Shown here: positions 1 through 8,029 of the stretch, in pieces | Numbering within the stretch: position 1 is the first letter of the stretch | How the letters are laid out: the number at the start of each line of letters is the position of its first letter | From: Acidisphaera sp. | GTDB taxonomy: Bacteria > Pseudomonadota > Alphaproteobacteria > Acetobacterales > Acetobacteraceae | Reading direction: 5' to 3' | Assembly: GCA_019240635.1 (NCBI GenBank) | Contig: JAFAYA010000040.1 | Location: forward strand, 1 to 64,000 | Length of the DNA: 64,000 nucleotides | Notes under the pieces: generated by a model | Databases searched by the model: none | Told to the model about the DNA's origin: nothing | What the model saw: the letters and a program-made list of their open reading frames with translations, nothing else | Program-made: the position numbers and the translations under genes

Positions 1-670
1 CCTTGAACACCCCGTCATAGGTTTTCAGGATCGTGTTCTTGGTCGACAGATAGACGGGATATTTGCGGGCCAGCGCGTAGTTGAAGGTGGCGCGGGCAAA
101 GCCTTCGATCGACTGCCGCGTGTTGTGCATCCCCATCGCGATGCCGGGTCCCTTGAAGGCGTGGACCTCCAGCACCTCCGGCGCGCCGCCGCCCTCCGGC
201 TGAAAGCTCAGGGTCACCGTGCCGGCGCCCGGAATCCGCATCTCGCTCGCCCGGTAGATGTCGCCGTAGGCGTGGCGGCCGATGACGATTGGCTCGCTCC
301 AATGCGGCACCAGCCGGGGTACATTGCGGCAGATGATCGGCTCGCGAAAGATCGTGCCGTCCAGGATGTTGCGGATCGTGCCGTTCGGGCTGCGCCACAT
401 CTTCTTCAGCTTGAACTCTTCCACCCGCGCCTCATCCGGCGTGATGGTCGCGCATTTCACGCCGACGCCGTACTGCCGGATGGCATGCGCGGCATCCACG
501 GTCACCTGGTCATCGGTCTGATCGCGGTATTCGATGCCGAGGTCGAAATATTTCAGATCGATATCGAGGTAGGGCCGGATCAGCTTGTCCTTGATGAAGC
601 CCCAGATGATACGGGTCATCTCGTCCCCGTCGAGCTCGACGACGGGCGTCTTCACCTTGATCTTCGCCAT
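1..670 (-). CDS. icd: NADP-dependent isocitrate dehydrogenase (5' part, runs off the window)
   Basis: The minus strand from the ATG at 670 reads MAKIKVKTP followed by [13 protein letters not shown], the N-terminal signature of the eukaryote-like (type II) NADP-isocitrate dehydrogenase, which oxidatively decarboxylates isocitrate to 2-oxoglutarate in the TCA cycle. Later stretches such as [28 protein letters not shown] and [12 protein letters not shown] are also characteristic of this family. About 223 residues lie in the window; the family is about 405 residues, so the 3' half lies beyond base 1. The frame is open to the window edge with no disruption. The preceding small gene lies about 190 bases upstream in the same direction, separated by a strong hairpin, so icd probably has its own promoter. 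Confidence 0.93.
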   Translation of the reverse strand, partial: MAKIKVKTPVVELDGDEMTRIIWGFIKDKLIRPYLDIDLKYFDLGIEYRDQTDDQVTVDAAHAIRQYGVGVKCATITPDEARVEEFKLKKMWRSPNGTIRNILDGTIFREPIICRNVPRLVPHWSEPIVIGRHAYGDIYRASEMRIPGAGTVTLSFQPEGGGAPEVLEVHAFKGPGIAMGMHNTRQSIEGFARATFNYALARKYPVYLSTKNTILKTYDGVFK

Positions 671-762
671 TCCTGTCCTCTGTCGGCCTGCGGCGCATCT
701 GCACGCATGGCCGGACATTCGCACCGGGTCACCGCACCGGCAAGCCGCACCCCGTACGGACG

Positions 763-795
763 ACAGGCGGGCTCGACCCGGTCGAGCCCGCCTGT
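763..795. terminator. 15-bp perfect stem, 3-nt loop (terminator-like hairpin)
   Basis: Bases 763-777 and 781-795 are exact reverse complements separated by ccg. The hairpin lies downstream of the small minus-strand gene ending at 861 and upstream of icd. There is no T-run on either side, so it could be a factor-dependent terminator, an mRNA-stabilising 3' hairpin or a small repeat. The pairing is certain; the role is inferred. Confidence 0.6.
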
Positions 796-860
796 GCGTA
801 TCCGCGCTCACCTCAGCGTGCGGTACCCGGGGTCGCGCAGATGCTCCCGGGAGGCCGGGC

Positions 861-992
861 TCAGCGGCCGCCGTCGGCCGGGTACTGCGGCAGGCTGCTG
901 TAGTACTGGCCGGCGTTGTAGGTGGCCGCCACGGCCGCCGTGCCGGTCATCAGCGAGAGGCCCAGCAGCGCGGCAACGAAAAGCTTGTTCAT
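861..992 (-). CDS. Tiny predicted exported protein (43 aa)
   Basis: The start ATG at 992 is preceded by AAGGAG at good spacing (seven bases). The protein begins [17 protein letters not shown] with a short basic n-region, a hydrophobic core and an A-V-A-A type signal-peptidase I site near residue 23. This leaves a mature peptide of only about 20 residues ([20 protein letters not shown]). It matches no family I recognise. It is preceded by an AT-rich palindrome (1051-1065) and followed by a 15-bp hairpin (763-795), so it looks like an independent transcription unit between purK and icd. The ribosome site plus signal peptide make it credible as a gene; function is unknown. Confidence 0.6.
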   Translation of the reverse strand: MNKLFVAALLGLSLMTGTAAVAATYNAGQYYSSLPQYPADGGR

Positions 993-1050
993 GGTCAACT
1001 CCTTCGGATCGCGGCGACTTCTGCCGCACCGCGCCATATGGTGCAAAGCA

Positions 1051-1065
1051 AGCTTATAATAAGCT
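1051..1065. promoter_or_regulatory. AT-rich 7+1+7 palindrome between purK and the small exported gene
   Basis: AGCTTATAATAAGCT is a perfect inverted repeat around one base and is strikingly AT-rich for this DNA. It begins 4 bases after the purK stop codon (1069-1071, minus strand) and lies 58 bases upstream of the small gene's start. On the minus strand it contains TATTAT, a 5/6 match to a -10 box. It may be an operator or promoter for the 43-aa gene, or a weak purK terminator. Confidence 0.4.
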
Positions 1066-1068
1066 GCG

Positions 1069-2265
1069 TTATGATTCCTCCAGCGCTGCGGATTCTGCAT
1101 GCAACCCGAGCTCGTTCTGGCGCGCGCGCATGAGCGGGCCGAGCGCCGCCTCCAGCCCAAACCGCCCCGGCAGGCCGCCGCGCGGAAACAGCCGCGTCAC
1201 ATGCCCCATCTTCCGGCCGCGCCTCGCCTCGGCCTTGCCGTAGAGGTGCGGGATCAGTCCGGGGGTCGCCAGGATGTCCGGCCACAGCGCCGTCTCCTCC
1301 GGCCCGACGAGGTTCTTCATCACCGCGTCGGCGTAGCGGATGGCCGGGGGCAGCGGCAGGCCGGCGACGGCACGGATGTGCAGCTCGAACTGGCTCGCCG
1401 GGCATGCGTCGATCGTCCAGTGGCCGGAGTTGTGCGGCCGCGGGGCGATCTCGTTCACGCGCACGGTGCCGCGCGGACCGATGAACATCTCGACGGCCAG
1501 CAGGCCCACGAGGTCGAGGGACGCGGCAAGCCGCCGGGCGATCGCCCTTGCCTCCGTGGCCAGCGCCGGGGCGATCGGCGCCGGCGCCAGCGTGAGGTCC
1601 AGGATGTGGTCGCGGTGGCGGTTCTCGACCGTGTCGAAGGCGGCGTCCGACCCGTCCGTCCCGCGCGCCACGATCACGCTGATCTCCGCCGCGTAGTCGA
1701 CGAAGCCTTCCAGGATCAAGGGTTTCGGGCCGAGACTCGCGAAGACGGGCCCGAGATCTGTGGGCTCGCGCAGGATCGCCTGCCCCTTGCCGTCATAGCC
1801 GAGCCGGGTGGTCTTCAGCACGGCGGGCAACCCGAGCCGCTGCACCGCGGCCGCGAGCTCGGCCGGCGTCTCGACCGGCAGCCACGGCGCCGTTGCGATC
1901 CCGCACGCATTGACGAAACGCTTCTCGCTCACCCGGTCCTGGCTGATGCGCAGCACCTCCGGGGCGGGCCGGACCGGCTTCAGCGAGGCCAGCAGGTCGA
2001 GGCCCTCGGCGCTGACGTTCTCGAACTCGAAGGTGATCACGTCCACCCGCGCGGCGAAGGCGCGCAGCGCGGCAGGGTCTTCGTAGTCGCCGAGCGTCAC
2101 GCCGGCCGAGACCAGGGCCGCCGGACTGTCCGGTTCGGGGGTGAGGACATGGCAGCGATAGCCGAGCCGCGCCGCGGCCATCGCCGACATGCGGCCAAGC
2201 TGGCCGCCGCCGACGATGCCGATCGTGGCGTTCGGCGCAAGCGGGAACGTCGGCGCCGGCCGCAT
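1069..2265 (-). CDS. purK: 5-(carboxyamino)imidazole ribonucleotide synthase
   Basis: PurK uses ATP and bicarbonate to carboxylate aminoimidazole ribonucleotide to N5-CAIR in de novo purine synthesis. The 398-residue protein has the expected ATP-grasp layout. It starts with a Rossmann-like segment TIGIVGGGQLGRM near residue 14, followed by VITFEFENVS, the ATP-grasp glycine loop KTTRLGYDGKGQ, the ligand-binding EMF and VNEIAPRPHNSGHWT near residue 270, and the C-terminal GKAEARRGRKMGHVT. The ATG at 2265 overlaps the purE stop by one base (TGATG), the usual coupled purE-purK arrangement. Length is normal (family about 355-400). The stop TAA is just before an AT-rich palindrome. Confidence 0.96.
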   Translation of the reverse strand: MRPAPTFPLAPNATIGIVGGGQLGRMSAMAAARLGYRCHVLTPEPDSPAALVSAGVTLGDYEDPAALRAFAARVDVITFEFENVSAEGLDLLASLKPVRPAPEVLRISQDRVSEKRFVNACGIATAPWLPVETPAELAAAVQRLGLPAVLKTTRLGYDGKGQAILREPTDLGPVFASLGPKPLILEGFVDYAAEISVIVARGTDGSDAAFDTVENRHRDHILDLTLAPAPIAPALATEARAIARRLAASLDLVGLLAVEMFIGPRGTVRVNEIAPRPHNSGHWTIDACPASQFELHIRAVAGLPLPPAIRYADAVMKNLVGPEETALWPDILATPGLIPHLYGKAEARRGRKMGHVTRLFPRGGLPGRFGLEAALGPLMRARQNELGLHAESAALEES

Positions 2266-2720
2266 CAGGCCGGCTGCTCGGCCACCGCGGCGGTCTGTTC
2301 GGCCCGGTAGGCGTCCAGCCGCGCCGCCAGGGCGGCATCGCCGCCGGCCAGGATGGCCGCCGCCAGCAGCGCCGCGTTCACCGCCCCGGCGCGGCCGATC
2401 GCCAGCGTGCCGACGGGAATGCCGGCCGGCATCTGCACGATCGAAAGCAGGCTGTCGAACCCCTTGAGGCCATGGGTCTCGATGGGCACCCCCAGCACGG
2501 GGAGCGGGGTCCACGCGGCGCACATGCCCGGCAGGTGCGCCGCCCCGCCCGCGCCGGCGATGATCACCCGCACCCCCCGCCCGCGCGCGCCCTTGGCGTA
2601 GCCCGCCAGCCGGTCCGGCGTGCGGTGCGCCGACACGATGCACGCCTCGTACAGCACGCCGAGCCGCTCCAGCGTCTGCGCCGCATGCTGCAAGGTCGGC
2701 CAGTCCGACTGGCTGCCCAT
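2265..2720 (-). CDS. purE: N5-CAIR mutase
   Basis: PurE converts N5-CAIR to CAIR, the step after PurK. The 151 residues from the first ATG show the class I signatures [16 protein letters not shown] (catalytic His), [14 protein letters not shown] and [17 protein letters not shown]. The ATG at 2720 would remove part of the first beta-strand. In-frame codons upstream encode PPPLVGLI, matching the usual V-x-I-I-MGS start of PurE, but no ATG, GTG or TTG precedes them. A CTG at 2756, overlapping the upstream gene's stop as CTGA, is the only plausible near-cognate start. The conventional start is given here; the true N-terminus is probably about 12 residues longer. Confidence 0.93.
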   Translation of the reverse strand: MGSQSDWPTLQHAAQTLERLGVLYEACIVSAHRTPDRLAGYAKGARGRGVRVIIAGAGGAAHLPGMCAAWTPLPVLGVPIETHGLKGFDSLLSIVQMPAGIPVGTLAIGRAGAVNAALLAAAILAGGDAALAARLDAYRAEQTAAVAEQPA

Positions 2721-2752
2721 GATGAGGCCGACGAGAGGGGGCGGCGTCGCGG

Positions 2753-2956
2753 TCAGGCGATGCTGTCCGGGATCAGTCGGCTCTCCAGCCAGGAGATCTC
2801 ATCCTTGAGCAGCAGCTTGCGCTTCTTCAGCCGCTGCAGATGCAACTGGTCCACCGAGCCCTGGTCGGACATGCGGACGATGACCGTGTCGAGGTCGCGA
2901 TGCTCGCTGCGCAGTTCGTGCAGCTTGCGCAGCAGCGAATCGCGGTCATTCAACAT
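2753..2956 (-). CDS. DUF465 (YdcH-like) small coiled-coil protein
   Basis: A 67-residue highly charged helical protein ([16 protein letters not shown], then HRDLDTVI and [16 protein letters not shown]). It has the H-x-x-L-D and L-K-K-R/K-L-x-L-K-D-E-I pattern of the DUF465/YdcH family, whose role is unknown. Its stop (2753) abuts the predicted extended start of purE, so the three genes form one minus-strand operon. A second family member (3100-3279) starts divergently 143 bases away. Confidence 0.85.
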   Translation of the reverse strand: MLNDRDSLLRKLHELRSEHRDLDTVIVRMSDQGSVDQLHLQRLKKRKLLLKDEISWLESRLIPDSIA

Positions 2957-3099
2957 CCGGGCTCTATACCATGAACGCCGGGGTCGCCGAATAGCTGGCG
3001 TTCCCCGCGTGCCCGGCGTTACGGTTGCGCGGCACGCTGGGCCCGACCCGGCCTGGCGGCGCGTGGAGCGACAACCCGAGAGCTGTCAGAGGAGCCAGC

Positions 3100-3279
3100 A
3101 TGAGCCTGCATGCCCGACTCGAGAGTCTGAAGGAACGCCACGCCCTGCTGGAGACGCGCATCGCCGATGAAGACAGTCGGCCGCGCCCGGACAGCGATGC
3201 CCTGGTACGCCTGAAGGTCGAGAAGCTGCGGCTCAAGGAGGAGATGGAGCGCCTGCAGAGCGCCCCGCCGGAAACCTGA
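3100..3279 (+). CDS. DUF465 (YdcH-like) small protein, divergent paralogue
   Basis: The ATG at 3100 follows AGAGGAG and gives a 59-residue protein (MSLHARLESLKERHALLE, then VRLKVEKLRLKEEMERL) with the same H-x-x-L-x-x-x-I and K-x-x-K-L-x-L-K-E-E pattern as the neighbour at 2753-2956. It is shorter at the C-terminus. Two DUF465 genes arranged back to back suggest an old duplication. The downstream gene is convergent. The function of the family is not known. Confidence 0.82.
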   Translation: MSLHARLESLKERHALLETRIADEDSRPRPDSDALVRLKVEKLRLKEEMERLQSAPPET

Positions 3280-3291
3280 CCGCAGGCCGGC

Positions 3292-3867
3292 CTACGCCGC
3301 CTCGTTGGTGGCGGGCGGCGGGGGCGGCAACGCCTGGCCCTCCCGCGACAGCCGCTCGTTGGCCTGCGCCACCATGGCGTTAAGGTCGGTCTGGCTGCAC
3401 AGACCGAGGATCACCGGGTCGCGCGGCTTGATGTTGGCGGAATTCCAGTGCGTCCGGTCCCGGACCTTCTGGATCGTCTCCTTGGTCGTCCCGAGCAGCT
3501 TGCCGATCTGCGCCTCCGTCAGCTGCGGGTGGTTGCGCAGCAGGAAGACGATGGCATCCGGCCGGTCGTTGCGCTTCGCGACCGGCGTGTAGCGCGCCCC
3601 CTTGGCCCGCTTCGGCACGGGATTGGCGCTCGGCGCGAGCTTCAGCCGTGCGTCGGGATCCGCTTCGCAGCGGCGGATTTCCTGGGTCGTGACCTGGCCG
3701 TTCGCCACGGGATCATAGCCGACGATCCCCTGCGCCACCTCTCCGTCCGCGATCGCCTGCACTTCCAGCGGATGCATGCCGCAGAAATCGGCGATCTGGG
3801 TGAATGTCAGCGCCGTCTTCTCGATGAGCCAGACGGCGGTGGCCTTCGGCATCAGCGGCAAAGTCAT
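3292..3867 (-). CDS. trcR: DUF1013 protein, cell-cycle transcriptional regulator TrcR family
   Basis: The 191-residue protein (MTLPLMPKATAVWLIEKT, then LTFTQIADFCGMHPLEVQAIADGE) matches the DUF1013 family, annotated in alphaproteobacteria as the cell-cycle regulator TrcR. A first helical DNA-binding-like segment (residues about 15-45) is followed by KRAKGARYTPVAKR. A second HTH-like region, LTEAQIGKLLGTTKETIQKVRDRTHWN (about 125-150), carries the highly conserved family core, and a proline-rich tail closes the protein. The ATG at 3867 was chosen because homology begins there; the frame extends further upstream without family similarity. It is monocistronic and convergent with the DUF465 gene. 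Confidence 0.88.
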   Translation of the reverse strand: MTLPLMPKATAVWLIEKTALTFTQIADFCGMHPLEVQAIADGEVAQGIVGYDPVANGQVTTQEIRRCEADPDARLKLAPSANPVPKRAKGARYTPVAKRNDRPDAIVFLLRNHPQLTEAQIGKLLGTTKETIQKVRDRTHWNSANIKPRDPVILGLCSQTDLNAMVAQANERLSREGQALPPPPPATNEAA

Positions 3868-4059
3868 GGCATCATTACCTTCGAATTCCCGGGGGAAACC
3901 GGGAGCGCCGTCGCGCTCCTCACGTTTCTCTCGCATCATGAGGGGGTTGGCTGGATATGGCGCGCGCCCCTCCGGCGGGTCAAGGCCCGGGCGAATCAGG
4001 GCCCGGGGGTCGGCGATGCGCCGGCATCGCGCAGGTCCGGCACGCTTGGGGAGCATGCG

Positions 4060-4263
4060 ATGAGCCGAGAGGACGACGAACCGGAAAAGCCCCGCCCCCG
4101 CCTGGCGCCGCTGCTGCTCGACCCGCTCGGGGTCGGGGAACTGCGGGACTATATCGTGGAGCTCCGCGCGGAGATCGCCCGCGCCGAGGCGGCGATCGCC
4201 CGCAAGCAGGACCATCGCAGCGCAGCCGACAGCTTCTTCCGCCGGCCTGATCCGGCCGGATGA
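4060..4263 (+). CDS. DUF1192 small protein
   Basis: A 67-residue protein with an acidic start (MSREDDEPEK), a central LLLDPLGVGELRDYIVEL and the helix EIARAEAAIARK ending in SAADSFFRR. This is the DUF1192 pattern (L-x-x-L-S-V-x-E-L, E-I-x-R and a terminal A-A-x-x-F-F). Such genes are commonly found near DUF1013 in alphaproteobacteria. It is divergent from trcR, 192 bases away. Function unknown. Confidence 0.85.
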   Translation: MSREDDEPEKPRPRLAPLLLDPLGVGELRDYIVELRAEIARAEAAIARKQDHRSAADSFFRRPDPAG

Positions 4264-4352
4264 CCGAAAAGGCCGCTGCGGCCGCTTCCGAGGGCCTGAA
4301 CGTCCGGCTCACCCGCGCCCGCGCGGTCGGCGGCCCCGGCGGCGGTAGCTGA
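4260..4352 (+). CDS. Possible 30-aa ORF overlapping the DUF1192 stop
   Basis: An ATG at 4260 overlaps the DUF1192 stop as ATGA and opens a 30-codon frame (MTEKAAAAASEGLNVRLTRA then a Gly-rich end). The overlap suggests translational coupling, but the same bases also form a G/C-rich inverted repeat around GGCCGCTGCGGCC that could be a transcription terminator between convergent genes. No homologue recognised. Low confidence. Confidence 0.2.
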   Translation: MTEKAAAAASEGLNVRLTRARAVGGPGGGS

Positions 4353-4360
4353 CGCAGCGA

Positions 4361-5338
4361 TCAGGATCCGCTGCGCGGCGGCCGGGGAGCGTACTCCGCC
4401 TCCAATAGCCCCGTCTCTTCGGCGGTCAGTGTGACCGAGAGCCCAGCCATTGCGTCCTGCAATTGCGAAACCGAGGTGGCGCCCAGGATCGGCGCGGTGA
4501 TCCCGGGCTGCCGCAGCACCCACGCCAGCGCGATCTGCGCTGGCGTGACACCCCGGCCATCGGCGATCCGGGCAACCGCTTGCTGGACGCGATGATCGCC
4601 GGGTCGATGATAGTGCTTCAGCGTATAGTCGTCACTCTCGTGCCGCGCCGTGGTGTGCGAAGCTTCCCGTCGGTCGGCGCACAGGAAGCCTCGCGCCAGC
4701 GGACTGAACGGGATGACGGCGATCCCGTCGTCCCGGCAGAACGGTATCAGCTCGCGCTCCGCCTCGCGGTGGCACAGATTGTATTCGCACTGCATGGAGC
4801 ACAGCGCCGCCTGTCCCAGGTGCCGCGCAATGCCGATCGTGCGCACGAAGGCCCAGGCTGGCATCGTCGTCGCGCCGACATACAGCGCCTTGCCTGAGCG
4901 CACGATGTCGCCGAATGCGACGGCCAGCTCGTCGAGGTCGGTCGCGGGGGCCCAGATGTGGGTCTGAAACAGGTCCACATGATCCGTTCGCAAGCGCCGC
5001 AGCGAGGCGTCGATCGCAGCGAACAGGTGCTTGCGCGAGAAACCCCGGGCGTTCGCGTGGCTGCCCATCGGGTTGCCGGCCTTGGTCGCGAGCACGATCT
5101 CGTCGCGCCTGGCGTGCTCCCACAGCACCGCCCCCAGCACCTCCTCGCTGGCGCCATCCGAGTAGTAGTCGCAGGTGTCGACCAGGTTGATGCCGGCTTC
5201 CAGCGCGTGCCGGATGATCGGCCGGGCCTGCGCCTCCGGCAGCACCCATTTGCGCCACGACGGACTGCCGAATCCCATCGCCCCCAGCGCGATCCGCGAG
5301 ACCCTCAGGTTCGACCGTCCGAAGCGGACATAGTCCAT
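4361..5338 (-). CDS. Aldo/keto reductase
   Basis: A 325-residue NAD(P)H-dependent carbonyl reductase of the AKR superfamily. The TIM-barrel tetrad is visible: Asp and Tyr in LVDTCDYYSDGASEEVLG (residues about 50-67), Lys in LATKAGNPMG and His in LFQTHIWAP. The cofactor region near the C-terminus (LGATSVSQLQDAM) is typical. The ATG at 5338 (MDYVRFGRSNLRVSRI) is the family-standard start. It is divergent from an alpha/beta hydrolase with only about 80 bases between the starts, so the two may share a control region. Substrate unknown; it resembles the general AKR class used for sugars and aldehydes. Confidence 0.9.
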   Translation of the reverse strand: MDYVRFGRSNLRVSRIALGAMGFGSPSWRKWVLPEAQARPIIRHALEAGINLVDTCDYYSDGASEEVLGAVLWEHARRDEIVLATKAGNPMGSHANARGFSRKHLFAAIDASLRRLRTDHVDLFQTHIWAPATDLDELAVAFGDIVRSGKALYVGATTMPAWAFVRTIGIARHLGQAALCSMQCEYNLCHREAERELIPFCRDDGIAVIPFSPLARGFLCADRREASHTTARHESDDYTLKHYHRPGDHRVQQAVARIADGRGVTPAQIALAWVLRQPGITAPILGATSVSQLQDAMAGLSVTLTAEETGLLEAEYAPRPPRSGS

Positions 5339-5418
5339 CGTTGCGTCTCTCCGTCCTGCTGCGGCTTGCCCGCCCCGGCACAACGGCCGCATACCATCTG
5401 ACAAAAGGGAGTGCCACG

Positions 5419-6249
5419 TTGGCCGCCATCCCAGGACCGGAGTCGCGGACCTTTACCGGCCGCGGCGATGTCGCCCTGCGCTACCAGATCGAGGGCGCGG
5501 GACCGCTCGTTGGCCTGATCCACGGGGTCGGCGCGAACCTGGAGAGCTGGGATGAAATCGCGCACCGGCTCGCCGGGCAGTTCACGGTGCTGCGCGCCGA
5601 CCTGCGGGGGCATGGCCGGTCGGGGCGCATCGCTCAGTGCAGCATCGCGGATTTCGTCGCGGACGTGACGGACCTGCTGGACACGCTCGGGGCGGCCTCG
5701 ACACACCTCGTCGGCTTCTCTCTCGGCGGGCTGATCGCGCAGCATGTCGCGCTCGCGCATCCCGGGCGCGTGCGGCGCCTGGCGCTGATCAGCTCCGTCG
5801 CTGACCGCACGCCCGAGGAGCGCGCGCGCGTGCTGCAGCGGGCGGACATCTTGCGCGACTCGGGGATCGCCTCGGTGGTGCAGGCCGCGCAGGACCGCTG
5901 GTTCACACCGGCATTCAAGGCGGCGAACCCGGATAAGGTCGAGCGGCGGCTCCGCGAGCTGGTCGCCAACGATCACCGGTCCTACGCCGCCGCGTACCGC
6001 GTGTTCGCGCAAGCCGACGCAGGCCTGCGCGTCGAGACGATCGCCTCGCCGACCCTGATCATGACTGGCGAGCACGACCAAGGCTCGACGCCGCGCATGG
6101 CGCGCTACCTGCACGAGCGCATCCGCGGGTCGGAGCTGCACATCCTGCCGGACCTGCGGCATAGCGTGCTGCTGGAACGCCCGGATCTGATCGCCCGGCT
6201 GCTTCTGGAATTTTTGACCCGCACCGAGCGCCCGAAGGCGACGGGGTAG
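5419..6249 (+). CDS. Alpha/beta hydrolase (enol-lactonase-like)
   Basis: A 276-residue alpha/beta hydrolase. The nucleophile elbow is GFSLGG, the acid is in TGEHDQGST and the catalytic His in LPDLRHSVLLE; the oxyanion motif is IHGVGANLESW. Overall it resembles 3-oxoadipate enol-lactonases and related C-C/ester hydrolases. The frame is open from a TTG at 5341, but the TTG at 5419 has an AAGGGAG eight bases upstream and starts where homology begins, so it is preferred. Divergently paired with the aldo/keto reductase. Substrate unknown. Confidence 0.85.
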   Translation: MAAIPGPESRTFTGRGDVALRYQIEGAGPLVGLIHGVGANLESWDEIAHRLAGQFTVLRADLRGHGRSGRIAQCSIADFVADVTDLLDTLGAASTHLVGFSLGGLIAQHVALAHPGRVRRLALISSVADRTPEERARVLQRADILRDSGIASVVQAAQDRWFTPAFKAANPDKVERRLRELVANDHRSYAAAYRVFAQADAGLRVETIASPTLIMTGEHDQGSTPRMARYLHERIRGSELHILPDLRHSVLLERPDLIARLLLEFLTRTERPKATG

Positions 6250-6340
6250 CGGCAGCGGCAAAAAGGGTCTCCAGGGCGCTGTCCTTTATTCCGGCGACGC
6301 AGCGGATGGAACTGCCAGCGAAGGGAAACCCTGGCCTACG

Positions 6341-7048
6341 CTATGCGACCTCCTGGTCAGCGGCCTCCGCCAGGCACTGTGCTGCGAACGCCGCCGAGCG
6401 AGCGACGAACCTGCGGCAGGCAGCGGCGGCCCGTTCGCCGTCGCGCACATGCAAGGCGTCCACGATCTCCCGCATCTGTTCGATCGACGCCTTGCGCCGT
6501 AGCGGCGGCGACAGCCGGGTCGTGGTCGCCCGAAGGAAGCTGATCCTCGCCCGCAGCGATCTCATGATGACGTCGGCGGTCCGATTATGCGCACCGGCGA
6601 ACAGCAGGTCGAAGAACCGGTCGGTCGCCTTGCGGTAGGTCTCGGCGTCCTTGCCGCCCGCCTTCAGCATGGCCGCATAGGTCTTTTCGAGGTCGTTCAG
6701 CTCACCCGCCGTTGCGCGCTCGGCGAAATGCCGCGCCGCCTCCGCCTCCAATGCCGCGCGAACCTCGTAGATCTCGATCGCGGCGGCAGCGGTCAGAGAT
6801 GTCACGAACATGCCCCGAGTGCCCCGGCTTTCCACCAGCCCCTCGGACTCGAGATGGCGCAGCGCCTCGCGGACGCTGCTTCTGCTGACACCCGTCTGCT
6901 CGCAGAGGTCGCGCTCGACCAGGCGCTGGCCCGGCCGGAAATGCTCGGACAGGATGGCCTCGCGCAGGACGTGCAGGGTCTTCTCCCGCAGCGTCTGGTT
7001 CTCCTGGACGCGCAGGACGCTGCCCGGCCGGCTTGCGCTCCCGATCAT
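6341..7048 (-). CDS. GntR-family regulator, FCD (FadR-type) subfamily
   Basis: A 235-residue repressor-type regulator. The winged helix lies at residues about 14-80 (LREKTLHVLREAILS, RPGQRLVERDLCEQTGVSRSSVREALRHLESEGLV). An all-helical FCD effector domain with EVRAALEAEAARHFAE follows and runs to the C-terminus. FCD proteins usually bind a small acid and a metal. The ATG at 7048 overlaps the upstream hydrolase stop (ATGA), making it the last gene of the minus-strand catabolic operon starting at 13084. FadR-type GTATAC sites occur in that operon's promoter (13145-13151, 13231-13236), so it probably regulates the cluster. Confidence 0.88.
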   Translation of the reverse strand: MIGSASRPGSVLRVQENQTLREKTLHVLREAILSEHFRPGQRLVERDLCEQTGVSRSSVREALRHLESEGLVESRGTRGMFVTSLTAAAAIEIYEVRAALEAEAARHFAERATAGELNDLEKTYAAMLKAGGKDAETYRKATDRFFDLLFAGAHNRTADVIMRSLRARISFLRATTTRLSPPLRRKASIEQMREIVDALHVRDGERAAAACRRFVARSAAFAAQCLAEAADQEVA

Positions 7049-7986
7049 TCGTCGGGTTCCTCCTGCCCGGTATACAGGGCATGGGCTGTGCGGGAGTCGG
7101 CACAGAACCACGCGAGGAGCCGGGTCACGGTCTCCGGGCGGTCATGCATCAGCGCATGTCCGCTGCCGTTCAAGACGTGCATATCCGCCCGGGGAATCAA
7201 CCGCATCAGGGCGAGGCCGCGCTCCACCGGCACCGTCGCGTCCTCGTTTGCCCAGATCAGCAGCGTGGGTGCGGTCATCTGCGGGAGATAGGGAAGCAGG
7301 TGATCTTCCTGCAACCGTACATAGGCGCGGTAGTCGGTCGGGCCGTCGCTCTGCGAGTCACGCATCATCGCCGCCTGGCCGCTGGCCAGCGCACGCCCGT
7401 ATGCTTCGCGCAGCAGCCCCGCGTGTTGCTCGTCCATGGCGGGGCTCGCGCGCCGCGCCGCCGCCACGAATGCCTCGGCATCCCCTGGGAAATTCCGGTA
7501 GTCGTAGGCTCGCCGGCTCGCCGCCATCCAGGCCTCGTCCGCCGCGCCGCCCAGTGCCGGCGCGGTGCCGCCGCTGGTCATCAGCACCAGCCTGGTGACC
7601 AGGTCCGGCCGCGTCACCGCGATGCGCGCGGCCATGAAGGCGCCTTCGGAATGGCCGACCAGACAAGCGGCCCGCACGCCCAGCGCGTCGAGCACGGCAA
7701 CCGCGTGCTCCGCACGTTCCAGCCGGTTCCGGTAGCGTCGGTCCGCGGGCATGTCGGTGCGGCCGAAGCCGATCTGATCGAAGGCGATCACGCGGAACGA
7801 CCGCGACAGCGGCTCGATCTGGCGATGGAAGGTGACGTACGCCTCCACCCCGATCGAGGCACCGTGCAGCAGCACCATGGCGGGACCAGATCCGGCCTCC
7901 ACCACGAAGGTGCGCACCCCACCCGCCTGGATGAACCGCCCCGCCGAAACCGCCGCAGGTCCGCGTTCAGGCATCTGATGAACCAC
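7045..7986 (-). CDS. Alpha/beta hydrolase (MhpC-like)
   Basis: A 313-residue alpha/beta hydrolase. The oxyanion HG motif is LLHGASIG, the nucleophile Ser is in VGHSEGAF, the acid in ANEDATVP and the His in GSGHALMHDRP. The cap region and the FDQIGFGRTDMP strand resemble meta-cleavage-product (C-C bond) hydrolases and esterases. It sits between the binding-protein gene and gntR in the same operon as an ABC importer and a GMC oxidoreductase, consistent with hydrolysis of an imported or oxidised intermediate. Substrate not deducible. Confidence 0.86.
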   Translation of the reverse strand: MVHQMPERGPAAVSAGRFIQAGGVRTFVVEAGSGPAMVLLHGASIGVEAYVTFHRQIEPLSRSFRVIAFDQIGFGRTDMPADRRYRNRLERAEHAVAVLDALGVRAACLVGHSEGAFMAARIAVTRPDLVTRLVLMTSGGTAPALGGAADEAWMAASRRAYDYRNFPGDAEAFVAAARRASPAMDEQHAGLLREAYGRALASGQAAMMRDSQSDGPTDYRAYVRLQEDHLLPYLPQMTAPTLLIWANEDATVPVERGLALMRLIPRADMHVLNGSGHALMHDRPETVTRLLAWFCADSRTAHALYTGQEEPDE

Positions 7987-8029
7987 CCACTACCTCCGGC
8001 AACGCCGGCCGGGCCCGACGGCGGCCTTC

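Noticed and set aside
7069-7078. GGTATACAGG just upstream of gntR as a definite operator
   Set aside because: It lies inside the coding region of the hydrolase and GTATAC is expected a few times by chance in 64 kb; kept only as a supporting remark.
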